The notes beneath the pieces were generated by a model. The model did not search any database, had not been told where the DNA came from, and saw only the letters and a program-made list of their open reading frames with translations. A program made the translations under genes and the position numbers. Positions 33,201 to 43,808 of a DNA stretch of 64,000 bases are shown piece after piece (position 1 is the first letter of the stretch; each line of letters opens with the position of its first letter). Source of the DNA: Clavaria fumosa. Its lineage: Eukaryota > Basidiomycota > Agaricomycetes > Agaricales > Clavariaceae. The stretch lies in contig OX637795.1 of assembly GCA_951802425.1 (NCBI GenBank), positions 558,001 to 622,000 on the forward strand, given 5' to 3'.

Positions 33201-34272
33201 GATGGAGACTATCGAAACCACCCGACGCGGACCAAAGTATGTCCCAAGGTACACAGTTCAGATTGACCAGAATAAGGAGGACGCAACACAACGCATAAGA
33301 GAACATACTGCGGACATCAAGATCTTCACAGATGGCTCGGGCCATAATGGGGGAATAGGAGCGGCAGCCACGTTGGTAAGAGAAGGACGACCAGACCGAA
33401 TCCTACAATACCACCTCGGGAACGCCACCAGACATACGGTATACAACGCAGAAGTAACAGGATTGATTCTAGCAGCACAACTACTAATTACAGAAACCAC
33501 GCCCTTCGCCTCGGCCGTAATTGCGACCGACAACCAGGCGGCCATCCAAGCGACAATGCTGCAAAAGCCCACGTCCGGACATGCGCTAGTCGATGAGTTC
33601 ATCAATCTAATAAACAAGGCGCATTCCAAAGCGGGCGGCTTCATATGCGAGATCGTATGGACACCAGGACACGAAGGAATAGCAGGCAACGAGGCGGCGG
33701 ATGCCCTAGCGAAACAGGCCGCGGCAGGCACAACATCGGGGCGACAACACCTGCCCAAGTACCTGCGACATCCCCTACCGACAAACAAAGCGGCCACCAA
33801 ACAAACCTACGAGACAAAAATCAAGGAAAGGGCGAGGAAGGCCTGGAGGGCATCGCCGAGATACGCGAGAACGGCTAAGATCGATAACTCCCTACCGTCG
33901 CAGCAATTCCTCACACTCACAAAAGCCCTCCCCCGCAAACAGGCAGCAATGCTTCTACAACTACGCTCCGGACACATCGCCCTCAACAAATACCTACACA
34001 GGACGGGCAACAGTCAGACCCCACTCTGCCCGATATGCGAAGAAGAAGAAGAAACGGTCATACACTTCCTGATCAAATGCCCTGGCCTTCGACACCTACA
34101 AGAGCAACTACAACTGGAGATAGGACGCGACGCACGATCAATAACCAAACTACTAACGAACCAAACGGCCATAAAATACCTATTCAAATACATAGGAAAG
34201 ACAAGAAGATTTCGACACACGACGAACGGCTCACACGACTTACACACACGACACACGACACTCGACGCATGA
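30277..34272 (+). pseudogene. LINE ORF2: endonuclease, reverse transcriptase, RNase H, with one internal TGA
   Basis: One frame of about 1,331 codons is broken only by TGA at 31687-31689, between endonuclease and RT. The endonuclease shows WQQNCRKS, CAIQEPWLDF, LLGDFNRHHPLWEE, RPDNVF and TDHLPI. RT shows AYRPIVLL, LFLDVKGAFPSVD, GLDQGCPLSPI and the catalytic GYIDDLVIIA (Ile in place of the usual Ala of the YADD box). RNase H shows IFTDGSGHNGGIGAAATL, AEVTGL, ATDNQAAIQA and HEGIAGNEAADALAKQ. A terminal Cys/His box, CPICEEEEETVIHFLIKC, follows. If the TGA is CGA-derived, a single change would have inactivated an otherwise complete polyprotein. RNase H after RT fits the Tad1/I-type clades. The clade is inferred from layout. 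Confidence 0.9.
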
Positions 34273-34831
34273 CATGCGACACCGGACACCGGACACTTGA
34301 CAATAGACGCACCATAACGACAACGAGGATGATGACGACGATGCCCTTAACTCCGACCCCGAACCCGAACCCGGACCCCCACCACCACCGACACTACCAC
34401 CCCCCCCCCGCGGCCCTCCCCCTCTCCCACTCTCCCCCCCCTCTCCCCCTCTCTCCCCCCGCATCTCTCACACCTCACACCTTACTGATAGTGCTGTAGA
34501 CGCTTTCAACCTTCGAACGACTGCCGGTAGCTTTTTCCCCAAAGAAGAATGGGGTTTTTTAACGCACCCGACAGATCACCTTCTAGACACTGCAGACCCC
34601 CACCAACCACATGCTGTACTATAAAGACATCAACTCCACACCCCATCATACCCTCATCACACCGTCGCGGACTTCCGCGCAGGTCGACGCTCAGCGTTGA
34701 CCCCCGCACATGACCAGATCGAACCAAATGAAAACATTCTATAGAAGTAGACTAACTACATGTAAACTCGAACATAGGGCAATGCCCCAACAGAGTATAA
34801 AATAGGAAAAAAAAAAAAAAAAAAAAAAAAA

Positions 34832-35847
34832 GGAATGGGACATAGATCAGTTTGCAGACAGTGTGAAACATATCAATCTCATAGCCAAACGCAGCAATAA
34901 TTTCGATGCAGCCTTGGTGAAATTCAGCAAGTATTTCAAGCAGCCTCAAGACCTCGGTGTTCAATAGGAACCCTGCACAATAATTGATAAGCACAGTCGT
35001 ATCTTGCTGTGGGCTCTGCCTGGAATTCTTTCTAGTGCTAGAGTGGTGAGATAAGGCAATCAATTTTGAACCATATTTTCTAACCAATTTACAGGAGCAG
35101 TACAACAGAGGGTGTGAGCACATTAGCAAGCATCTGGACAGAGACTTGCCAAGTAATGCTGGGCATACTACGGGATTTGTCGAACCTGAAGGCGGAGGTC
35201 ATTTTGGTGCCGGAATCAAGTCCTTCTCTCCTGGCTGGTTTATGCAAGGCCAGCAACAGGTAATGCTGTCACATAACTACCTTGTTTTACTGTCTCAATG
35301 TCAACAGCTCAGTGATAAACTGCATGCTTCGACCAGCTTGCAGACTGCATATGGTTCCTCCTTCATTCGAGGAATCGCACATGCAGAGAAGCTGTGCAAT
35401 TCAATTATGGCCTTGGTCACACCAGAACAATATGACTTTGGGAGCTCAGCCATTGACCAAGTGCAATCTGGGGTGGCAATGGCAAAAACATACAAGAATG
35501 TGCAGCTTTGGCCCTCAATCTTTATGGCAATGGAAGTCATCGTGAACAGGAAGACTCCTGCACATCACGACAAGGGAGGCTGCCTGGCTCACTACGATCT
35601 TTTGGTTAGTGCTGGAACTCACAAGCAGGCATACATGACACTCCAGGAACTTGGTGGTCAATTTGCCTACAATCCTGGAACTGTCCTTGTATTTGTGGGT
35701 AAAGTTTTTCTGCATGAAGTGATGGATTGGGAGGGTGGCGAACGATTGTGCATTGCTCATTTCATGAAAGATTCTGTTCATGACCGTCTACAGATACCAC
35801 GACCAACTTACCCAACTCAAAATACGTACATGCAATTGTTGACCTAG
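34832..35847 (+). pseudogene. TET/JBP-like dioxygenase gene, 3' part with the catalytic domain
   Basis: Exons: 34832-35045, 35095-35259 and 35308-35847, with GT/AG introns in phase 0. The block KHSRILLWALPGILSSARV leads into the dioxygenase domain. Its signature is KTPAHHDKGG (Fe-binding HxD near 35562-35570), FVGKVFLHEVMDW (distal His) and GGERLCIAHFMKD (2-oxoglutarate-binding Arg). TET/JBP enzymes oxidise methyl groups on DNA bases in the nucleus, and in Agaricomycetes they are expanded and linked with KDZ transposons. It ends about 110 bp from the convergent KDZ gene. An in-frame TAG at 34965-34967 and the LINE upstream separate it from its start, so no full protein can be made. The catalytic residues themselves are intact. 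Confidence 0.75.
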
Positions 35848-35958
35848 GTACATTTATATAGAAACTGGTCACTTCATCACTGTTGCTGAACTCCAGGAAA
35901 AGAGCTTCTGTCTGGGTGAAATTGCAGTGCTTTGTATCCCCACAATTGATGTGGCTAG

Positions 35959-38900
35959 CTAAGATTTGACTTGTGGTAGACTCAAAATATCACCCCAGGC
36001 AGTAGATGCAGCCTCCTTCATCCACTTCCATACCATAGCCTGCTTCTCAGCATAGCTTCTGTGACCATGCAAGCACTGTGTTTCTGCCCAGACTCTCCTC
36101 CTCTCCCATTCCCTTTGTTGGTGTGAATACCATGCCAATGCCCATGTCATTTCATGTCTCACCAATAACATCTCTTCTTCCCACCTGTCATATCGAGCCT
36201 TTGCTCTCAGCCAGTTCACCCTCAATACTTATTTCAGTCAGCATAGAAACATATGAGGAAGCTAACATATCGAAGAACTCACTTTCATTCATCAAAGGGT
36301 TCCCGGCATTCCCCCCAGTCCCAATCCTCCAGAACCAGAGTAATGCATCATTTCGCTGCCCAATCCAGTTTTCCTCTGCCGCATCTGTGTTAACTTTCAA
36401 GTCTGTGTCTTGGAGAACTTGAAACTTCTCAAGTACATGTGCAGGTGCTCCCAGGCTTATCAAGGCAGACCTAGCACACTTGTACCTCCCAGTATACTCC
36501 TTGATCTTGTCATTCACTTGGAGGAGTTCTGAGCAGCTCCTGGTCTTGCTTGCCTGGGTTTTGGATTTTCGAATTCGTATCTTGTAAAGCAACGACTTGT
36601 GTCCGATTGCCAGTCTGAGCCCTTCAAGTGACTCCTCTGCTTGTACCACCTGCAGCTGTATTTCTTGATCCACAAAATTTTCCCACCCATTTTTCAAGCA
36701 GAAGTCGTGGCCAAACGTAGAAGGCATCCAAAGCCTGTTCTGTATGAAATTCTGCTCGTCCATGTCCAGGTCTTCCACGTCACCATCCTGAGGATCATCC
36801 TGTGTTTCTTCTCTAGGTCCAGTGTCTTCTGGCATGGTCTCCTGGTGTTGGTCATCCCACTTGAAATCTCCCAGAACAGTATAGACTCATTGGTTGAAAT
36901 TTTCAATTTTGGATTGAAGTGCATTCTGTTTATCAATAATGCTTTGCTTCTGAGCTGCTGTGAGTCTCCTCTTCCGGGTTAGGTCAATTGAACATCTGGA
37001 GGCTCATTGGCATGTGTGTAGGCTTAGCATCTTGGATGTCACTTACTGAATATGTTCCAGATCCATGCCTTGAGTCAGGAATGATGTAATCCCCGAAGGT
37101 AATCCAGTTTCTTTTTCCCTAGCTGAGAGAGTTAGCCTGATATCTGCAAGAGTTGGTGCTTCATATTGAAATTTTCAGATTTCTGTCTCTAGTGATGAAG
37201 TGAGGAATATCAACTCACTCTTTTCCAGTTGTATATCGTATATTTTGAGGGCTTCCCCTCGATTTTGCAGAGCAATCTGCTCTAAATTCATCCATTCTTC
37301 TCTTGCTTCTGATCCAATCCCTTCATTCAAATCATTGAATGCAATCTTGGTTTGTCGAAGACCTTCTGTTGCAGCATTGTACTTCACCAGGAGGGCCTTC
37401 ACTAGATTGCATATTCAGTTATCCCAAATTCACTTAGAAAATTTTGATACCCACCAATACCCACTGTTTTCTTCCAGTTTGAATCTTGCATGTAGTCATC
37501 TAATATTTCGTGCTGATGTGCCTTGCTCATGGCCCGTATGCTGCTGGAGACCTTGTTCAGGTTTGACCACAGAGTCTCCAAAATCCCTCCATCTTGTTGG
37601 CCAGCACCATGAACAAAGTTCAAGGAGAACAGTGGGAAACAGGAACAAATGTGTGCCCCCAAGTGAAATTTACCCACTGCAGGTATGATTGTTGTTGAAG
37701 GGTGCACAGACAGATACTGGCTCCCCTGGACCCTCTTGTCAAAATTGCGAATCCACTGACAACAGATATCATAGATGACTAAAGTCTCTGTCATCCCTTC
37801 TGTCCTATATTTGATAGCTTGGCAAATTGCATAGTCAATGTTGATGTGACTGGAAGAAAAAGCAACAAGTATTTGCAACCAAATTCAAATATACAGACAT
37901 TTTCAGCTCACCGCTCACCCTTCTGGAAATCAACCACAGAATGTGGCACGAAACACCCATGCCGTGAGCAGGCACATGCCCCTATTCCCGTGGCTTCCAG
38001 GTGACTTGAGTGAGCATTTGACTGGCTTATAGCCCTGTGATTTGAGCATTTTGATTTCTGTTGTAGGAGTGAATCTCAGGTGACCAGTCCAAGTTAGACA
38101 CCTACATCTCAAATCTCTAAGCCCTCAGAGAGGTGATGTTGATAATTCACCTCCTCTACAATATATGCCTCTCCATTTGCTAACCTAACATCTTTCTCTG
38201 CTCTTCGCATTTTCAAGTGTTCTGCTGAGAAATTTCCATCAACAACCAGGGATCTGCGGAAAAACCATCTGGCATTTCTTTATCAGGGTTTGCATGCATT
38301 CAATGAAAACAAGACTTACTGATCTGGTTGACTTTGCCAGTTGTTAGGAAGATTAATGCCAGGTTGAGGGCAAGCAGGACAAAACAGTGCTAGGTCCCCA
38401 TTTCCTGTTTTCCTATCCAAGTTGTGCCCAAAACCAAATCGTTTTCTATTTGTCAAGTCTCACCATTGACGAGATACTCTCATTAGTTCACAGTATCGAT
38501 CCTAATGCCAGCAGCTTGTCAATACAAATGGAGGGAAAAGGAGAGGAGGATACTAACTGGTACAGTGTCTGGGAAAGCATTAGAGGTAAATCTCTTTAGT
38601 TTGGAGTAAAAGGCGCCTGCTGAGGTTTTACACTCCATAGCCTCAATATGGAAGTGACCAAGGACTTCAAATGTGAACACTGCTTGAGGTTTCGTATAGC
38701 TGGCAGGAAACAGACGGTGTTGAAGCAGCTGTATATGGTGGGAAGGAGCATTTGAGCATTGGCAGTAATAGATGCTCTGTCAGCACACTCCATTTGAGTG
38801 TACAACTAGAAGCAGACTTGCACCTGGCCTATCCAAATTAGGTTCATTTCTGGTATCTTGCTCCCATTGATCCTTCTCCCTGTACCCTTCCTCTTTGAAT

Positions 38901-39559
38901 TCTGGACACGGTGAGCCTTGATGCCCTAAGTGAATTGCCAGTCCAACATGTAGGAGATCAGATGGCAGGAAACAAACTCCATTCCAAACATCAATGGAAT
39001 GGAATGGGATATTGATGTGAGATTTGGCACAGCATGAGGAGCAAGTTGCAGACCGATAGAAACAATCACAGCATTGAAACTTGAAGTTGTTTTGATTGCA
39101 GACCTGACAAATTTTGGAAGGGGGTGGAGCTTCTAATTCCAAGATTTCCCTCAGGTAAGCTGTTGTTAAAGGAAGCCAATCCTCAAGGAATTCATTCTGA
39201 GTCTGAATGTGTACATTTTCAGATACTTCAGCATACAGAGAACAACTTGGAGTCCTCACCTTTCCTTGCTTTTTCTTATGTGAAATCCGTTGGGCATCAG
39301 AATCCAGTATGCACTCAGGGTCACCATCTGCATTAAATGTAAAGGGCAGAGTCTGTTTGGCCTCGCTATGGGGTGTTTGGGGAAGTAGGGAATCATTGGA
39401 GCAGGTCCCAGACCAAAGCTTGCTATGTAGAATGTTGTATGGTTGAGCAGGTTGTTTGTAGACATTTCGAGACTTCAAAAAGGATTTTCGCAGTTGTTTA
39501 TTGTAAATTGAAACAAATTCAACCTCCTGGGCATGTTCTTTTCGTTTAGTGATTGGCAT
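35959..39559 (-). CDS. KDZ (Kyakuja-Dileera-Zisupton) transposase with CxC2 cysteine cluster
   Basis: The ATG at 39559 gives MPITKRKEHAQEVEF. Exon 1 holds the CxC2 cluster: ICQVCNQNNFKFQCCDC, CSSCCAKSHINIPFHSI, LAIHLGHQGSPCPE. The next exon (to about 38575) continues it with QLLQHRLFPASYTKPQAVFT and ends FTSNAFPDTVP. Small exons give DRYCELMRVSRQW and LFCPACPQPG. The transposase core follows: DGNFSAEHLKMRRAEKDVRL, GACACSRHGCFVPHSVVDF, QKGER, YDICCQW, GKFHLGAHICSCF and HGAGQQDGGILETLW (candidate acidic catalytic residues), at about 38250-37440. The C-terminus (37400-35960) is helical and ends in the Trp/Arg-rich NWLRAKARYDRWEEEM region. Domain order and length fit the family. Some small exon junctions are uncertain (one near 36210), so a lesion cannot be excluded. 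KDZ enzymes move DNA elements by cut-and-paste. Confidence 0.85.
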
Positions 39560-39723
39560 GGCGGAGGTTGCAGTGGACAAAGTGTTGTGTCATGTGATTG
39601 GGCTGACTGAAAAACTCACATATGCAACTTCTATGTTGCAAAGTGTTAGAGTAATACAAATACAAGATACAATAAAATTCCAGTGGCAGTAGAATTACAA
39701 GAAGAAAGGCCTGTAAATGGCAA

Positions 39724-40275
39724 TCAGACTATCCTTTGTTTTTCATGCTCAAACCAACTCTTCTCTGCAACAGTGAGGATCTCTTCTTGTAGCCTTGTCC
39801 GAAGCCCACCAATCCTCCAGTACTTCCATGCTCGTTCAATGTCTTGTTGAGACATCAAGGGGTTCTAAGGGATGTTGAAATGACATTAGAAGAAGAAAAG
39901 AAATATCCAATTACCAGCACCACATCCATTAATCTGTCACCTTCATGCAACCACAGCCTTGCAAAATGGATCGCATATATGCCACAATCATCTCCGTTTT
40001 TCTGTTTCGGAACCTAAAGCAAGAACATATGAAAATATATGAAGCACCCGTTTTTGCACAATTTGCCACAAACCTTTGGTTGGATAACCTTTGGGTCCTT
40101 GGTGTACTTTAGGCCCTGTTGATGCCCAAGCTCTCGGAAGAGGTCTTGGATTGCCTTTGCATCTTTGGAATGCACCCTGTCACGAAAAAAGCTGTCAAGT
40201 ATGACAATGGTACTGTAAAGATGTTAGTACCAGAAATATTGCAAGAAATGGTACACTCACCATCCCCAGTTAGTT
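39724..40275 (-). pseudogene. Ulp1-type cysteine protease gene, C-terminal part only
   Basis: Read on the minus strand, short exons give TIVILDSFFRDRVHSKDAKA and then VPKQKNGDDCGIYAIHFARL, ending ...HEKQRIV with the stop at 39724-39726. The LDS (catalytic Asp), Q and DCG (oxyanion Gln and nucleophile Cys) are the hallmarks of Ulp1/SENP peptidases, which remove SUMO-like proteins. The His-Trp box expected just before LDS appears as N-W and lies only a few bases from the 3,533-bp unit that starts at 40276. Everything upstream is absent, and I cannot find the 5' part beyond that unit. It is encoded on the same strand as the KDZ gene, 165 bp upstream of its ATG. Confidence 0.7.
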
Positions 40276-40411
40276 CCGGGCACAGCCTCAGCAAGTCACA
40301 GTCACAACATGTGACAAGTGACTCATGTGAGCCAAGTTATTTTCTCACGTGACACACCACTTCTTGCTTCCCAACAATGCCACTGCTTTATCAGTTAGGC
40401 TAGCAAAGAAA

Positions 40412-42519
40412 ATGACATGGTGGACAACCCCAGAGTATACCAAAATACTCACAGAAAGTATTGTAGCCTACAGACAGGCAAACTCAAAAGACTGCCTCGA
40501 AATTGTCAAGCAAATCAAAGCGAAAATCAAGGATTCAGCTGAGCAGGACAACAAATGTGTCCCAGAGGATCTTAGCACCGTAACCTATGCATTTTATGTG
40601 TCTCCTGAGTTGATTTGATGTTTGTCTGTTCATAGAAAATTTGCAATTGGCTCCACAATAACTGCAGGGCTGTCAGTGGAGGGGAGGAGTCTTCTGGTTC
40701 AGAAGATGATGGCAACCAAGGCCTTCAGTTCAGCAAACGACAGAGGTGGACCCTCCAGTGTGTTGTGGAGCAGTGCAAGAAGGGGATCATCAATGCCAGG
40801 GCCCAGGAGTTGTCAAATGCTGAGAGGGGATCAGTCCAGTTCCTCAGCTCATATCATTGTGCTAGGACTGAGATTTGTCAAGAGCTAACACAAGAGGAGC
40901 ATCAGAAATACATGGGGTTGGTGGAGAAATGGAATAGGGAGCCTGTCCCAGTTCCTGTGCAGAGAGAGTGAGTATTTTAATTTACCTTTCTCAACCAGTA
41001 GAATGGCTAAAATGTTGCTTGGAGATTGGCTTCTCGCAAATTTATGCATGAGGCCCTGAAGTTTGCCCGTTTTGCAAAGGAGCAGATGGGTGTTGAATTA
41101 TTTATGTTGACTGGCTGGCAAGATGAGAAAGGGAATATAAAGAAGGCAAAGTGAGTCTCAATTGCATGCCCACTGGTCCATCAGATTAATTCTCTGTATA
41201 CATGCTCCAGGATTCAGACCCCTGGACCTGTGACTAGTGGGTTCAAGGTACAATTTCACAAAGTTGGTTGTGAGGTGTGGGAGGAGTGGGATAAATATTT
41301 GGCTGAGACATGGAATGGTGAGAAAATGATGTGAAGCCAAGGTTGGGGAAGTACTGACAGGATTTCAGATGAGTTACAAAGGAAGCCTTTTGTTGATGAA
41401 GAGGAGATGCTATCAAGGAAAGGAAGAGATATTAGTGTGCCATGGGATTTGCTAACAGATCATGAGGGATGGCCCATTCTTCCTTTGGAACTCAACCTAC
41501 CACTCGCACAACTCAAAGAAATTTTGCGGTCATTTTTTACTATCACTTATCGTGAGTCTGTCTTGCTCAATAGTCCAAGTCTGACAAGTTACTTCCAACA
41601 TGTAGGCAATACAACAAAAAACAAGAAGGTTGCTGTCCCTTGGCAACTGATAGCTGATGCTCCACACAAGTTTATTCCTCATGAATACCTTCCAGAGGGA
41701 ATGCAAATTTGCGAGCCTTCAAAAATACAATATGTCGATGTCAGAAGGCTCTGTGATTTCCTGCATCACCGACAGACTTTGGGCCAGAAAATATTACGGT
41801 TTCAATATGTTCTCCCACAGCACCAGAGAGGGAAGCCATCAAGGCATCTAGTCAACTATCACCAGCAACCTGAACAAGAGCCATCATTGTCATCTGACAA
41901 AGAGGTGAAGAGGCTCTCCCTCAAGAAGGGGAAAGAACAAGAGGTCCAGCCTGTCCATATCAGTACTGAGTGAGTGTTCTCATATCATCATTATCATCAT
42001 CATCATCATCATCAATGCACATTTGAAATGCACATAGTGAGGACATTGGCTCAGATGAGTCAGACAGTGATTCGGGGTGCATCTATGATGGGGATAATGA
42101 TGATAGGGTTGAGGCTTCTGTTCCCCCTGATACTGATGCAGAAGAATCCTGTCTGAGCAAGCAGGTGGATATGCGAAGGGGTGATGGTATTGAGGGGAAT
42201 GGGTTAGAAGGTGACCATGACAGGCAACATCCAGGTGAGAATTTTCCAGTCCAGCATAAATACAATACAGATAATGGAATTTTGGACAGGAGAACAAGGG
42301 ATGTGGGATGATGTGGGTGTGCATAGAGATGTTCATGGCCTTGTTGCTCATATGGCAGTTCAGATCCACAAGGAGGCAGGGCCCAGCCTGCCCAAGAGGA
42401 AAAGGGTATACCATGATGAAGAGGAGGAGGAGAGGTCTAAGCAATATAGGACCAGGGCTAGAGAGAGGGCTTCCATGGATGCCAAGAAGCGGGTACTGCG
42501 ACCAAGGGTGAAGCACTGA
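40412..42519 (+). CDS. Seven-exon gene of unknown function, copy in C2 (586 aa)
   Basis: Exons: 40412-40579, 40636-40967, 41025-41150, 41211-41317, 41369-41969, 42038-42234 and 42290-42519, total 1,761 nt (587 codons with stop). Every intron has GT and AG and every phase joins, which is strong evidence for an intact gene. The start is the first ATG after the unit's left end. A GTG-led extension upstream is unlikely. Blocks: KICNWLHNNCRAVSGG (Cys-containing), KFMHEALKFARFAKEQMG, LTGWQDEKGNIKKAK, KVQFHKVGCEVWEEWDKYL, ISVPWDLLTDHEGWPILPLE, AVPWQLIADAPHKFIPHEYL, a central R/H-rich stretch, an acidic stretch after a (CAT)n-bearing intron, and a basic C-terminus. No enzyme motif is recognised. Nuclear DNA-associated function is a guess from the acidic and basic tracts. 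Confidence 0.8.
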
Positions 42520-43808
42520 AAATCATCCTTGACACTGGTGACAGTCATTTGTAGTGCATATCAATCTGCATGATGTCTCACTAGGTCCTAATAATTCTTT
42601 GCAATCTGTCCTTTTGTGGTGCCTATAGTTTGGCCCTTTCTAAGGAATTTCAGGTAATGATCCACTTCCTGAATCAGTCAGCTTTGCATTAGATCATTGA
42701 AGAACCTGTGCCTATCAGAAAGCATATTTGAGTCTTTTTATTAGATGCATCATGTTGTTCAGAAGATTCATACCTTTATAAGCAATATCTGATAATAATA
42801 TCCTCCTTCATTATTCCCACTGGATTGTTGAAGGTGGAGTGTGCCCCATTGAACCACATATGTGGGTCCTTTTATAATGGTTTGTCTCTTTATAAGGAAT
42901 ATCAGATTATATACTGCCTTGCATCACTTCCTCAATTTAATTCTAGACCACAATGGATCATTTTTATGTACAAAGGCTCATCCTGAACAATTCTAATACA
43001 TTCTCCTCTTCTTTAGAACACATATTCAAAGCGGATTTGAATACTCTTATGCAGAGTTGGTCACAGTGTGACTGTCACACCCAGGATCCCGGGCACAGCC
43101 ACAGAATGATATAATCACAAGGTGTGATAACAGACTCACATGCACAACTTCTACATTGCAAGAATATTTGAACAATAACAATACATTCTCCTTTAGAACA
43201 TGTATTCAAAGTGGATTTGAATACTCTTCAGAAAGGATATTAAGGCCCATCCTTTTCCAAAGAATATCCTGACTCAGTTGACAACTACATTTCACTCTAG
43301 TTTATAATGGCTCCATTGCATATTCGATTGGTACATTTGCTTCTACCCTTTGAAGACCTATTGGAAGGCATATTTGTTTTCATCTCACCCAACTATGTTA
43401 AGTTGTCATGGAGGAGTCTCAGATGATAAGGAGTCTCAAATGATGCAGATGACCTTGTAATTTACATGTCTATCAAATAGCACATCTGATCTTTGCTTCC
43501 TAATCTTGTGCATATGCTTTATCCCCAGCTTTTTGATCTAATTTGTCATGTAAGTGAGAGAAATGTTTGAATAGGGTGCTTCAGACCCTCTACACTGGTT
43601 CCTAAAATGGGTGTCGGCCAGCCCTTTTGAAAGGGTATCATCATTACCATGGGATCCCTGTATGCCTGGCAGGATTTTGGTATATCAAGTTGATCGGCCA
43701 AGCCTATAAAGCTATATCTCGGCCAACAATCGGCTGGGCCCATAAAAAGGGCATCAGTCAAAATCGGCTAGGCCTTTTGGATAGGGGGTGGGTGTGCTGA
43801 AGGGGGTG
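42520..43808. other. Non-coding part of the C2 unit
   Basis: Mirror of 12602-13890, with the same internal AGAGTATTCAAATCC-type direct repeat. No gene is supported. Confidence 0.7.
43058..43100. repeat. CCCGGG boundary motif, within C2
   Basis: Mirror of 13310-13352: GGTCACAGTGTGACTGTCAC, then CCAGGATCCCGGGCACAGCC. Confidence 0.75.

Larger units (their letters stand above)
27937..34831 (+). mobile_element. Non-LTR retrotransposon (LINE), near full length
   Basis: It has a short 5' region (27937-28081), a gag-like ORF1, an ORF2 with endonuclease, RT and RNase H, a 3' region with a C-rich tract (34395-34460) and a terminal A25 tract (34807-34831). The 8-bp duplication GGAATGGG on both sides shows target-primed insertion. 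The base composition is markedly C/A-rich on the coding strand compared with the host gene around it. Confidence 0.92.
40276..43808 (+). mobile_element. 3,533-bp unit, right inverted copy (C2)
   Basis: Reverse-complement partner of 12602-16134, of identical length. The left end CCGGGCACAGCC cuts into the Ulp1 gene. The right end is GTGTGCTGAAGGGGGTG. No target duplication is visible (TAGTT before, CCAGG after). Confidence 0.9.

Noticed and set aside
3812..40275. CRISPR arrays and bacterial-type operons
   Set aside because: Repeats here are contiguous tandem or dispersed transposon-type, with no regular unique spacers. Introns show a eukaryotic genome.
12602..43808. Helitron interpretation of the 3,533-bp unit
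   Set aside because: No TC start, no CTRR end with a terminal hairpin, no A/T insertion context and no Rep/helicase gene.
12602..43808. Target duplication for the 31-kb block
   Set aside because: Bases outside 12602 (...CCACAAA) and outside 43808 (CCAGGAC...) do not match, so no duplication can be claimed.
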